Assembly: GCA_028227395.1 (NCBI GenBank)
Contig: JAOIZZ010000001.1
Span: 124,001-188,000 of the forward strand
Length of the DNA: 64,000 nt
Origin: Woeseiaceae bacterium
GTDB lineage: Bacteria > Pseudomonadota > Gammaproteobacteria > Steroidobacterales > Woeseiaceae
Direction: 5' to 3'
The notes under the pieces: model-generated
The model's input: only the letters and a program-made list of their open reading frames with translations
Told to the model about the DNA's origin: nothing
The model's database searches: none
Position numbers and translations under genes: made by a program
In this document: positions 54,557 through 64,000 of the stretch, piece after piece
Numbering within the stretch: position 1 is the stretch's first letter
How the letters are laid out: every line of letters begins with the position of its first letter

Positions 54557-55960
54557 TTGTTACTAGATTTTTTACGTACTCTTGATGAGGAAAATATAAA
54601 CTATGTTAGTTGGAAGAATAATCATGAGCTTTCTAAAGCTTTAAGCGGTCAGAGTGATCTTGATATTTTGGTAGAATCTATAAGTGAAATTAGGTTCTAC
54701 TCCCTTGCTAAAAAACATGGTTGGTTAGAATTAGTAAATCCAGTAGCAAAATTCCCCTCAGTTATTCATCTTTATAAAATTTCAGATAGGAGTGAAATAT
54801 ATCATTTGCATGTATATTTTAAAGTTATTACTGGTGAGAGCTGGATTAAGGAATTTGTTCTTCCTTTGAATGAATTTTTGATAGAGGAACGAGTAATATG
54901 TCCTAATAATAATATTTGGATATTGAGTAATAAGGCCCAAGCATGTATTTTCATCGTAAGGCATTTTCTGAAAACAGGCTCTTTAATGTCGCGTTTTTTA
55001 TATTGGCGTGAGATGGATTCTTATAAGGATGAGTGGATACTTTGTAAAACAAAAATCAAGGATTTGAATGATGCAGATATAATTTCCCTAGATTCATATA
55101 TAGCTAGATCTGGATTGGTGTCAGAATTTAACCTACCAAGATTGTTAGATTCAGTAAAATTCAGATTATCTTTAATGAGATTTTGTCGGTTTTCTATTCT
55201 ATTGCTTCCGTCATTAAGGTTAAGAAGTTTTTTTAAGAGGCTATTGAATAAATTAGTTTTTAGAGAAAAAAAGAAGTTTATATCAAAGGGTTTGATTGTA
55301 GCAATTTCAGGAGCCGACGGTGCTGGAAAGTCATCTATGATCTCAAGGTTAAGTAAATTTCATTCATCTTTCCAATCTTGCTTTGTTTATAGCTTAGGCA
55401 AGCCTCAAGGTAGAATTATTGAGATGCTTAGGAGGCTAATTAATTCAAAAAGTAGAATAAAAAAACCTATAAAAAGTAAATTTATTAAAAACACTACGAT
55501 AAAAAAAGCCATATCTGCTGTAATCCTAGGATTCCTTAGACTAAGAAGTGCTCGAATTGCAAGAAAAAAAGCAAATGATGGAAACTTGGTATTCGTTGAT
55601 AGGTGGCCAACAACTAATCTAGGTAAAATGGATAGCCCAAAAATCATAACTGGTAAAGATAGCTCTCAGACTTTAGAATTTTTAGCCAGAATAGAAAGAG
55701 AAACTTATCAGAAAATTCCCAAAGCTGATGTATGTTTTTACTTAAAGGTTGATGTTAATACTGCAGTGGCTAGGAATGAAAAACGAGTAAAGGTAGACAA
55801 AGAGACAAAAGAAGAGATAATTACTAGGCATCTTGATAATAAAGCCATCATACCTCTTTGTAAAAAAATTGTTTATTTTGACAATGAAGGACCCCTTGAT
55901 GAAAAATTTCTTGAATTACAAGGTTTAGTATGGGGTGAGATGATTTTGATAAAATCATGA
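54557..55960 (+). CDS. Nucleotidyltransferase-like domain fused to thymidylate kinase-like P-loop domain
   Basis: N-terminal SGQSDLDILVE; C-terminal VAISGADGAGKSSMISRL, VFVDRWPTTNLG. Confidence 0.75.
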   Translation: MLLDFLRTLDEENINYVSWKNNHELSKALSGQSDLDILVESISEIRFYSLAKKHGWLELVNPVAKFPSVIHLYKISDRSEIYHLHVYFKVITGESWIKEFVLPLNEFLIEERVICPNNNIWILSNKAQACIFIVRHFLKTGSLMSRFLYWREMDSYKDEWILCKTKIKDLNDADIISLDSYIARSGLVSEFNLPRLLDSVKFRLSLMRFCRFSILLLPSLRLRSFFKRLLNKLVFREKKKFISKGLIVAISGADGAGKSSMISRLSKFHSSFQSCFVYSLGKPQGRIIEMLRRLINSKSRIKKPIKSKFIKNTTIKKAISAVILGFLRLRSARIARKKANDGNLVFVDRWPTTNLGKMDSPKIITGKDSSQTLEFLARIERETYQKIPKADVCFYLKVDVNTAVARNEKRVKVDKETKEEIITRHLDNKAIIPLCKKIVYFDNEGPLDEKFLELQGLVWGEMILIKS

Positions 55961-56083
55961 GCATATTTTTACGATATAGGTAATATTCAATCAAAGGAAG
56001 CAGAGGAAATTTTTAAAAACTGAACTTCAGATGCTGGAGTTTATTAATTTGTTTTTATATATTATTTTCTTGCCTTCTATCTG

Positions 56084-57133
56084 TTGGTACTTAAAAATAA
56101 AGTTAAATCTTACGCTAACTTACAAGTGAAAAATATGTATAAAATTAACAAAAAACTTCACCGAATTGATTGGATATATTCTGAATATGCGAATGTTACT
56201 ACTACATCTCTGAGTCAATTCATAACCTCAATAAATGATACTTATTATTCTAATAGTGCAAATTTATATTCCTCTAGATTTGTTAGTGATATTCACAGGG
56301 AGTACGAGAACATGTTTAATAGCATTAATATCAGAAATAAAATCAATATGCCTTATATTGTGGATATTGGTGGTGGAACTGGTTTTGAATATGATTTATT
56401 TAAGCGTTTTTCATTAAAATTTCATCACTTTAAATATATTGAGCCTAGCAAGGATATGATGGGCATTTTTAAAAAAAGTCTCACTAAAGATAAAATTGAC
56501 AAGCTTAGTTTTCATAATGGACATTTTTCTGATGTGGTTGATGTTATAAAAGAAGAGCCTAATAAGTTGTTAATTATTAATTCAGCTTTGCATCATATAA
56601 TCTGGCTTGAGCCAATGTTAGATGATATTAAAGCATCCATGAAAGCTGGAGATTTATTTGTTCTAGGTCACGAGCCAAATAATAATTATTCGCAAATTTT
56701 AATGTTTATTCAGAAACTTATCAGGGCTGTCTTTAGTACGGCTCTTTTAAAAAGGCTTCCATTTCTATCAAGATCTCGAAAAAATGACGTAAATCGCTGG
56801 AATTCTATAAACGAGGAATTGATTAAAAAAGGTAATATTAACAAAAAAATGAGTCCGCTTTTAATAAGACGGATAATTGATTATGGGGTTGGTTATAAAA
56901 ACGACTGGATGAAGCTAAATATCCCAAAAGAGTATAATGAGGGGTTTTGGAATGCTGAGGATTTGAGTAGTTACTTGGGATCTGATTTCAATCTTCTGTA
57001 CTATAGGACTTATAGGCATATTGGGGATTCACGAGGTAATTGGGTAATTGAGGCAATTAATCGTTTAATGGGAAAATTGCTGAAGTATCAGGGTACTAAT
57101 TTTATAGCTGTATGGGAAAAGCGCTCTAATTAA
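56084..57133 (+). CDS. Class I SAM-dependent methyltransferase-like protein (start may be ATG near 56135)
   Basis: YIVDIGGGTGFEYDLFKRF...FKYIEPSKDMMGIFKKSL...LLIINSALHHIIWLEPMLDDIKASMKAGDLFVLG. Confidence 0.8.
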   Translation: MVLKNKVKSYANLQVKNMYKINKKLHRIDWIYSEYANVTTTSLSQFITSINDTYYSNSANLYSSRFVSDIHREYENMFNSINIRNKINMPYIVDIGGGTGFEYDLFKRFSLKFHHFKYIEPSKDMMGIFKKSLTKDKIDKLSFHNGHFSDVVDVIKEEPNKLLIINSALHHIIWLEPMLDDIKASMKAGDLFVLGHEPNNNYSQILMFIQKLIRAVFSTALLKRLPFLSRSRKNDVNRWNSINEELIKKGNINKKMSPLLIRRIIDYGVGYKNDWMKLNIPKEYNEGFWNAEDLSSYLGSDFNLLYYRTYRHIGDSRGNWVIEAINRLMGKLLKYQGTNFIAVWEKRSN

Positions 57134-57234
57134 TAATTACTACTCGTAAGGATATATGGATCTTCAAATACGTTTTATATAAGAAGATTTATTTTAATAA
57201 GTTAGAGGTTTTTTGACTTATTAGGAGAAAGCAA

Positions 57235-57948
57235 ATGAATATATTTGAAGGGTTAGAAGATACGATATTTAAGGGTTTTGATGATAGGAATACTATTATT
57301 GAGGCTATCGGTATGCCTGGCGTTGGCAAATCATATATCTGTGCTCATTATAGAGATCAATGCATGGAAAAAAATGGGGGTATTATCTACCACTCGATTG
57401 ATAACTATTGCTCAAATTTTTTTATTAGATTACTTCATAAAATATCAATAATTTTTAAGGGTATTGTTGTCTCGCCTCGTATCCTAAGGATAAACTTCAT
57501 GATGGTGATGTGTTTTAATAATATAAAAGGTTTAATTAAGTTTAGATTATTTATAAATTTATTATTAATATCATCGATAATTTCAACCAACCGATCAAGA
57601 CTTAAACCGATTCTATTTGATCAAGGGTTGTTTCAAGCACTGTGGTCATGTTATTTCTATAATCAAGAGCCTTTAAATTCTAAAATTTCTTCAAGCTTAA
57701 CTGGCTTGGTTAATCAATTGATGGATCATCTTACTTTGACCAATGTAATTGTTTTTGAAGTTTCGTCAGATAAGGCCACCATCTTATCTAGATTAGCTAC
57801 CCGTAAAATTAAGGGTTCTAGCCCTATAAATAGTCTCGAAGAATCTCTAATTAATCTAGGGATTGATGCGACCATTAGTACTCGTAACTTGGTTCTCGAT
57901 TTAGCTAGAAATTCAAATAGAGTAATAGTTTATGAAATTAAAAATTAA
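57235..57948 (+). CDS. P-loop kinase-like protein
   Basis: IIEAIGMPGVGKSYICAHYRDQ Walker A; LFDQGLFQALWS. Confidence 0.65.
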   Translation: MNIFEGLEDTIFKGFDDRNTIIEAIGMPGVGKSYICAHYRDQCMEKNGGIIYHSIDNYCSNFFIRLLHKISIIFKGIVVSPRILRINFMMVMCFNNIKGLIKFRLFINLLLISSIISTNRSRLKPILFDQGLFQALWSCYFYNQEPLNSKISSSLTGLVNQLMDHLTLTNVIVFEVSSDKATILSRLATRKIKGSSPINSLEESLINLGIDATISTRNLVLDLARNSNRVIVYEIKN

Positions 57949-58016
57949 AATCATAACCAATTATATATGATGATTTATCTTTAATTTTTTTGCGATAAAA
58001 GACGGTAATTATTAAA

Positions 58017-59135
58017 ATGAATGATAGAAACCTTAAAATTGTGCTTTGTGCCAATAGCAGCTGGTATATCTATAACTTTCGTAAAAATACAATTAATGAA
58101 TTTTTAAAGAAAGGCCATGAGGTTTTCGTTGTTGCACCAAATGATAAGTATACAAAATACTTTACTGATTTGGGTGCCAAGCATGTTGGTTTTAATTTAA
58201 ATCCGATAAGTACAAATCCTTTTAAAGAGATTATGGTTATATTTTCATTAATTATAATTTACATAAAAATGAGACCAGACTTTGTAATGAACTTTACTCC
58301 CAAAATGAATATATATAGTACTATCGCAGCTATTTTTATTAGGGCTAAAATAGTTAATAATATTTCCGGTTTAGGTGAAGCTTTTTCAAAGAATTCAGCC
58401 TTCTCATCATTTGTTAGCCAGCTGTATCGTTTTACTCAACGCTTTGCGATTAAAGTTTTTTTTCAAAATAAAAATGATATGAATCGACTTATTGAAGCAA
58501 AAATTGTTACTAAAGATAGGTGCGATTATCTTCCTGGATCAGGTGTTGATCTAGAAAGGTTCAAAATAGTAAGCGCACCCAATGATGAGGTAATTCGCTT
58601 CGTAATTGTATCCAGAATGCTTTATGATAAAGGGGTTGCGCTGCTAGCCGAAGCTGCCAAATATTGTAAAAATAAATATGGAACGAGTGTGGAATTTAAT
58701 GCAGTTGGATTTATAGATGATGTAAATCCTAGGGCAGTTCCAAGGAAAATATTGAATGAGTGGACCTCTAAAGGTTTTTTAATTTATAAAGGCGCTCTTG
58801 AGGATGTCCGACCTGAAATCGCTATTTCTGATTGTGTTGTGTTACCATCCGTTTATCCAGAAGGTACTCCTAGGTCCCTTCTTGAAGCTGCTGCGATGGG
58901 AAAACCGATTATTACAACAGATATGCCTGGCTGCTCCTCTACGGTAGATCATGGAATAAATGGTTTTTTATGTCAGCCTAATTCATTAAATGATTTAATT
59001 GTTAATTTGGAAAAATTAATTAAAATGAGTCATAGTGATCGGTGTAAAATGGGCTTTAAAAGTCGTGAGTTAGTAGTAAATAGATTTGACGAAAGAATTG
59101 TTATTAAAAAATATCTTAACTGTCTGGATTTGTGA
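58017..59135 (+). CDS. Glycosyltransferase, GT4 family
   Basis: VLCANSSWYIYNFRKNTINEFLKKGHEVFVVAP...LPSVYPEGTPRSLLEAAAMGKPIITTDMPGC. Confidence 0.92.
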   Translation: MNDRNLKIVLCANSSWYIYNFRKNTINEFLKKGHEVFVVAPNDKYTKYFTDLGAKHVGFNLNPISTNPFKEIMVIFSLIIIYIKMRPDFVMNFTPKMNIYSTIAAIFIRAKIVNNISGLGEAFSKNSAFSSFVSQLYRFTQRFAIKVFFQNKNDMNRLIEAKIVTKDRCDYLPGSGVDLERFKIVSAPNDEVIRFVIVSRMLYDKGVALLAEAAKYCKNKYGTSVEFNAVGFIDDVNPRAVPRKILNEWTSKGFLIYKGALEDVRPEIAISDCVVLPSVYPEGTPRSLLEAAAMGKPIITTDMPGCSSTVDHGINGFLCQPNSLNDLIVNLEKLIKMSHSDRCKMGFKSRELVVNRFDERIVIKKYLNCLDL

Positions 59136-59271
59136 TTTTCTAATCGTGAAAATAATTTCATTTATAGCGGCTTGCAATTGAAAGAAATTAAATTTAATTC
59201 TAAGTATTTTATCGATAAAAAAATTTTAGTGTTTTTTTTCTAAAATAAGTTTCTAGTGGTTTATAGCTATC

Positions 59272-60351
59272 ATGATAAATAATAAAAAAATATTAGTAAC
59301 TGGTGGAGCAGGATTTATAGGGTCTGCAGTTATTCGTCATATAATAAAAAATACCAATCATAGTGTCATTAATGTTGATAAGCTAACTTATGCTGGCAAT
59401 CTAGAATCTTTAATCTCGATAGATTCTGATCCAAGATATATATTTGAACAAATTGATATATGTAGTGCGAAAGATATTAAGCGAGTACTTGACCAGTATC
59501 ATCCTGATATAATCATGCATTTAGCGGCTGAGTCACATGTTGATCGATCAATTGATGGCCCAAGTGAATTTATAAATACCAATATTGTTGGTACCTATAT
59601 CTTGCTAGAAGAGACACGAAACTACTGGACTGGACTAGATGCTGAAGAGCAACGAGACTTTATTTTCCATCACGTATCCACGGATGAAGTTTATGGTGAT
59701 TTGGAGGATGTTGACGCACTATTTACTGAAAGTACTCCTTATGCTCCTAGTTCACCATATTCTGCCTCGAAAGCAAGTTCAGATCATCTTGTTAGAGCAT
59801 GGCAACGGACTTTTAAACTCCCAACTTTAATTACAAATTGCTCTAATAATTATGGCCCTTATCAGTTCCCTGAGAAACTCATTCCTCTGATAATTCTCAA
59901 TGCATTAAAGGGTAAACATTTACCAATTTATGGAAATGGTATGCAAATACGTGACTGGCTTTTTGTTGATGATCATGCGCGGGCTCTATTAAATGTTGCA
60001 CTAAATGGAAAAATTGGTGAAACATATAATATTGGCGGTCATAACGAGTTAAAAAATATAGATGTCGTAAAGATGATTTGTAGAATTTTGGATGATTTAA
60101 TCCCTAGTAAACATAATGGAATTGAAAAATACGAACAACTTATAACTTACGTGAAGGATAGGGCTGGTCATGATTTTAGATATGCAATTGATGCTGCTAA
60201 AATTGCCAATCAACTTAACTGGGTTCCAGTTGAGACTTTTGAATCAGGTATTAGAAAAACAGTTGACTGGTATATGGAGAATGCTACTTGGTGCGAGCAT
60301 GTGCAAGATGGTAGTTACCAAGGTGAAAGATTAGGAGTAATAAAAGAATGA
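59272..60351 (+). CDS. rmlB: dTDP-glucose 4,6-dehydratase
   Basis: [19 protein letters not shown]...[15 protein letters not shown]...[11 protein letters not shown]...[15 protein letters not shown]. Confidence 0.97.
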   Translation: MINNKKILVTGGAGFIGSAVIRHIIKNTNHSVINVDKLTYAGNLESLISIDSDPRYIFEQIDICSAKDIKRVLDQYHPDIIMHLAAESHVDRSIDGPSEFINTNIVGTYILLEETRNYWTGLDAEEQRDFIFHHVSTDEVYGDLEDVDALFTESTPYAPSSPYSASKASSDHLVRAWQRTFKLPTLITNCSNNYGPYQFPEKLIPLIILNALKGKHLPIYGNGMQIRDWLFVDDHARALLNVALNGKIGETYNIGGHNELKNIDVVKMICRILDDLIPSKHNGIEKYEQLITYVKDRAGHDFRYAIDAAKIANQLNWVPVETFESGIRKTVDWYMENATWCEHVQDGSYQGERLGVIKE

Positions 60352-61211
60352 AAGGAATAGTTCTAGCTGGGGGCTCAGGTACTAGATTGCATCCTATAAC
60401 AAAGGGTATCTCGAAACAATTATTACCAGTTTATGATAAACCAATGATTTATTACCCTATTTCAGTTCTTATGCTTGCTGGTATTAGAGATATTTTAATT
60501 ATCTCAACTCCTGAAGACTTGCCATCTTATAGAGCGTTGCTTGGTAACGGTTCAGACTTTGGTATTAGATTTCAATATGCTGAGCAGCCCTCGCCGGACG
60601 GATTGGCACAAGCTTTTATCATAGGTGAAAAGTTTATAGGCAATGACAATGTCTGTCTTATTCTTGGTGATAATATTTTTTGGGGCCATGGTTTTACTTC
60701 ATTATTAGAGCAAGCAGTTTTGAATTTGAAAGGCGCAACTATATTTGGATACGCAGTTAAGGATCCAGCTCGTTTTGGAGTGGTTGAATTTGATCATAAT
60801 AATAAAGTTATTAGTGTCGAAGAGAAACCCAGACATCCAAAATCAAATTTTGCCATAACAGGGCTTTATTTTTATGATAATGATGTAATTGAAATTGCTA
60901 AATCTGTGGAGCCTTCAAACCGTGGTGAGTTTGAAATTACAAGTATTAATCAAGAATATTTAAACAGAGATACGCTAAGTATAGAGTTACTCGGGCGTGG
61001 CTTTGCTTGGCTTGATACAGGGACTTATGACAGTCTAATTGAGGCAGGGACATTTGTGCAAACAATTGAGCAGCGACAGGGTTATAAGATAGCATGCCTT
61101 GAAGAGATAGCATTTGAGAAAGGTTGGATTGATGAAAATTGTTTGCTTGCCGTTGTGGAAAAACTCTCAAACAACAGTTATAGCTCGTATTTGAAAAAAT
61201 TATTGACTTAG
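60348..61211 (+). CDS. rmlA: Glucose-1-phosphate thymidylyltransferase
   Basis: [37 protein letters not shown]. Confidence 0.97.
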   Translation: MKGIVLAGGSGTRLHPITKGISKQLLPVYDKPMIYYPISVLMLAGIRDILIISTPEDLPSYRALLGNGSDFGIRFQYAEQPSPDGLAQAFIIGEKFIGNDNVCLILGDNIFWGHGFTSLLEQAVLNLKGATIFGYAVKDPARFGVVEFDHNNKVISVEEKPRHPKSNFAITGLYFYDNDVIEIAKSVEPSNRGEFEITSINQEYLNRDTLSIELLGRGFAWLDTGTYDSLIEAGTFVQTIEQRQGYKIACLEEIAFEKGWIDENCLLAVVEKLSNNSYSSYLKKLLT

Positions 61212-61226
61212 ATTTGGAGTTTAATA

Positions 61227-62009
61227 TTGGCTAAATCAGAAGAATATAGAAAAAATTTGGAGAAGTATTTAGAGGTGGTATCCTCGTTCTCTAAATCTGA
61301 TTTATATGAAAATACACTTGAATCTTCATTCGAATCATTAAATGATTGGTCATTACATCATTCTTTAGCTGAAGTAAAAAATTGGTTCAGGCAAAAAAGA
61401 GAAGATTCTGACATGGAAGTAACTGAGATACCTCTGAATGAACTTGTTGGTTGGGGGTCTGATGAAAGCACTGGCAACATAAGCCATGAGTCTAACGATT
61501 TTTTTATAGTGCGTGGATTAAGAATACATACCAAAAGTAGAGAAGTAGCTTCAGGCTGGGAACAGCCTATTTTGGAACAAGTTGGATATGATGGTGGTTT
61601 ACTTGGTATTGTAAGGCAAAGATTCTCTGGGGTTCCTCATTATTTATGTGAGGCAAAGATGGAGCCTGGCAACTACGGTAAAGTACAGTTAAGTCCGTCG
61701 CTTCAGGCGACTTTCGCAAATATAGCAAAGTCTCATGGAGGGAGAAGACCTCATTTTCTAGAAATTTTTGAAAATTTAGATGAAAGTTCTAATAGCTTTA
61801 TTACATTATTTGATGCTTGGCTTGCTGAGGATGGGGGTAGACTTTACTTAAAAAGAAATAGAGGAATGCTTGTAGAGGTTCCAGAAAATTATGAGATCAA
61901 AATCCCTAATAGTAATTTTATTTGGTTAAGTCTTTATCAAATTAAAATACTTTTATCTGAGGATGCCTGGGTAAATCCACATATAAGAGGGATACTGGCG
62001 CATGTATGA
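61227..62009 (+). CDS. NDP-hexose 2,3-dehydratase family protein, single-repeat form (TTG start)
   Basis: IPLNELVGWGSDESTGNISHESNDFFIVRGLRI...GWEQPILEQVGYDGGLLGIVRQRFSGVPHYLCEAKMEPGNYGKVQLSPSLQATFANI. Confidence 0.88.
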   Translation: MAKSEEYRKNLEKYLEVVSSFSKSDLYENTLESSFESLNDWSLHHSLAEVKNWFRQKREDSDMEVTEIPLNELVGWGSDESTGNISHESNDFFIVRGLRIHTKSREVASGWEQPILEQVGYDGGLLGIVRQRFSGVPHYLCEAKMEPGNYGKVQLSPSLQATFANIAKSHGGRRPHFLEIFENLDESSNSFITLFDAWLAEDGGRLYLKRNRGMLVEVPENYEIKIPNSNFIWLSLYQIKILLSEDAWVNPHIRGILAHV

Positions 62010-62976
62010 TAGTGTTAGAGTGGGAATTCTCGGTTGCGCTAAAATCGCAGAACGATTCTTGATACCTGCATTTCAATCATCAAAAAACTATAAGTTGGTA
62101 GGTATTTCAAGTAGATCACACGATTCTGCAAGTAGGTTCGCAAAAAAGTTTTCTATGAAAATATTTGAGACTTATGAGGATATGATAATTTCCAATAGTA
62201 TCGATGCCATATATATTCCTCTTCCAAATAGTTTGCATTACAAATGGATAAAAAAATCACTCGATAATAATCTCCATGTACTCGTTGAAAAATCATTAGC
62301 ATGTAATTTTGATGAGGTATCTAATCTTACAAAAATGGCAAAAAGCAAAAACTTAGTTCTCTTAGAAAATTTTCAATTTAGGTTTCACTCTCAGTTGCAT
62401 TATATTGAATCTTTAATCACTAATGGTGAGATCGGTTGTATAAGAAATATAAGAAGCTCTTTTGGCTTTCCTCCATTTCAAGATTCTGAGAATATACGTT
62501 ATAAAAAAGAATTGGGTGGTGGTGCACTATTAGATGCAGGGGCTTATCCTTTAAAAATTGTACAAATGTTCATGAGTGACGATATCCATATTGCAAGTTC
62601 GAATTTATATATAGATGAGAGTTTTGGAGTAGATACATACGGAAGCTTTCAGGTTAATGACCGAAAATTAAAAATAACAGCCCAGTGTGCATTCGGCTTT
62701 GATAATTTTTATCAATGTAATATTGAGTTATGGGGTTCAAAAGGCAAAATACAGGCCAATCGAATTTTCACTTCTCCGCCCGGATCATCTTCAACGGTTG
62801 AAATACAAAATGACGATGGCGATCGCTCTATTTTGATTCCTCCAGATGATCATTTTGTTAATATGCTGCAACATTTTTTTAATTTAATTAATAATAGAAG
62901 TGATATTGAGCGGGAACATAGTCAAAATATGAATCAAGCCAAATTACTAGAGCAAATACGGAATAAAAGTAGATGA
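62002..62976 (+). CDS. Gfo/Idh/MocA oxidoreductase, probable NDP-hexose 3-ketoreductase
   Basis: VRVGILGCAKIAERFLIPAFQ...AIYIPLPNSLHYKWIKKSLDNNLHVLVEKSLACN...GGGALLDAGAYPL. Confidence 0.85.
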   Translation: MYDSVRVGILGCAKIAERFLIPAFQSSKNYKLVGISSRSHDSASRFAKKFSMKIFETYEDMIISNSIDAIYIPLPNSLHYKWIKKSLDNNLHVLVEKSLACNFDEVSNLTKMAKSKNLVLLENFQFRFHSQLHYIESLITNGEIGCIRNIRSSFGFPPFQDSENIRYKKELGGGALLDAGAYPLKIVQMFMSDDIHIASSNLYIDESFGVDTYGSFQVNDRKLKITAQCAFGFDNFYQCNIELWGSKGKIQANRIFTSPPGSSSTVEIQNDDGDRSILIPPDDHFVNMLQHFFNLINNRSDIEREHSQNMNQAKLLEQIRNKSR

Positions 62977-64000
62977 AAATACCATTTGTTAAAGCACCTA
63001 TGATTGGAAATGAGGAGAAATATTTACTTGAGTCATTTCGAAGTAATTTTCATGGAGGAAATGGACCATTTACGAGAAAGTGTCATAAGTTTATTGAAGA
63101 TTATTTTGGTATCGGAAAGGTTCTAATGACAACATCTTGTACTGATGCACTTGAAATGGCAGCATTTTTAGTTGATGCAGATCCTGGCGATGAATTTATT
63201 GTTCCCTCCTATACTTTTTCTAGTACTGCAAATGCATTTGCCTCTAGAGGCTTGATTCCAATTTATTGTGATATTCGGATGGATACCTTAAATATAGATG
63301 AAAATAAAATCGAGGGATTGATCACCACTAAGACAAAAGCAATAGTCCCCATACACTATGCTGGAGTACCTGCAGAAATGTCACATATTAGCTCCATTTC
63401 AAAGAAGTATGGTATTCCAGTAATAGAGGATGCTGCACAAGCGGTAAATTCAAAATATAAAGGAGAGTTTGCAGGAAGCTTGTCTGATATTGGGACATTT
63501 TCGTTTCATGCTACAAAATCATATTCCTCGGGAGAAGGTGGTGCTTTAACACTCAATCGAGATAGTTATTTTGAGCGTGCTGAATATCTTTGGGAGAAAG
63601 GAACTGATAGAAGTTTAGTTGTCCAAGGAATACAAAATAAATACTCATGGGTTGATTATGGTTCATCCTTTCTTCCCTCTGATATTTTAGCTTCACTGCT
63701 TTTTGGTCAATTAGAAAATATAGATTTAATGCAGGGTATTAGAAAAAAAGTTCACGATAATTACTTGAAAACATTTGAAGCTTTCGCTGATGATGGACTG
63801 AAAATGACTTACGTGCCAGAGCATATAGAAACAAATTATCATGCTTTTTGGCTTTTATTTGAGAAGCCGCAACAAAGAGAGCTTTTTTTAAAGCTATCAC
63901 TATCTGAGCAACTGAATCCTTATATTGGATATATTCCCCTTCATTCCTCTCCAATGGGAAAACGATTAGGTGGCGACAAATTTGAATTACCAATAACCGA
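62973..64000 (+). CDS. dTDP-4-keto-6-deoxyhexose transaminase, WecE/RffA-like, partial (runs off window)
   Basis: Manual translation: MKIPFVKAPMIGNEEKYLLESFRSNFHGGNGPFTRKCHKFIEDYFGIGKVLMTTSCTDALEMAAFLVDADPGDEFIVPSYTFSSTANAFASRG...FSFHATKSYSSGEGGAL; ATG overlaps TGA of previous gene; not in ORF track. Confidence 0.93.
   Translation, partial: MKIPFVKAPMIGNEEKYLLESFRSNFHGGNGPFTRKCHKFIEDYFGIGKVLMTTSCTDALEMAAFLVDADPGDEFIVPSYTFSSTANAFASRGLIPIYCDIRMDTLNIDENKIEGLITTKTKAIVPIHYAGVPAEMSHISSISKKYGIPVIEDAAQAVNSKYKGEFAGSLSDIGTFSFHATKSYSSGEGGALTLNRDSYFERAEYLWEKGTDRSLVVQGIQNKYSWVDYGSSFLPSDILASLLFGQLENIDLMQGIRKKVHDNYLKTFEAFADDGLKMTYVPEHIETNYHAFWLLFEKPQQRELFLKLSLSEQLNPYIGYIPLHSSPMGKRLGGDKFELPIT

Noticed and set aside
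29842-64000. CRISPR arrays, prophage, transposase or classical defence systems in the accessory half
   Set aside because: No regularly spaced repeats, no cas, integrase, transposase or restriction signatures; all large ORFs fit glycan biosynthesis or are glycan-locus unknowns.

Overview
AT-rich window, probably gammaproteobacterial, in two parts. Part A (about 1-29.9 kb) is core genome: glyA-nrdR-ribD-ribE-ribB(A)-ribH-nusB-thiL-pgpA/xseB, katG, parE-parC, efp/epmA-psd, PCuAC-SCO, prmB-aroC-asd-fimV-truA-accD-folC-dedD-cvpA-purF, lpxH-ppi, a small nucleotidyltransferase, and a tRNA-Pro/Arg/His cluster. Part B (about 29.9 kb to the right edge) is a surface-polysaccharide locus. It opens with an RfaH-like antiterminator, a Wzz protein and an EPS-associated MarR-type regulator. 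A pseudaminic-acid-type pathway with an amidotransferase trio (pseB, pseC, pseG, pseI, hisH/hisF-like, pseA/wbpG-like) follows, then wzx, wzy, glycosyltransferases and odd kinase-like proteins. The right end is a dTDP-sugar branch (rmlA, rmlB, a half-length NDP-hexose 2,3-dehydratase, a Gfo/Idh/MocA ketoreductase, a WecE-like aminotransferase cut by the window edge). That branch is predicted to make a dTDP-4-amino-2,4,6-trideoxyhexose, chemistry best known from antibiotic glycosylation. The most interesting signals are: (1) this deoxysugar branch; (2) the non-canonical nonulosonic acid branch, which lacks recognisable PseH and a NeuA-type PseF but has extra enzymes; (3) a structured leader at 31.80-31.93 kb with an operator-like palindrome, long-range complementarity and an ops-like motif in a window that also encodes an RfaH-like protein; (4) two hairpins with the same core flanking the amidotransferase gene; (5) a likely ATT start codon for pseG. 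All family calls come from reading the translated sequences; no database search was run.
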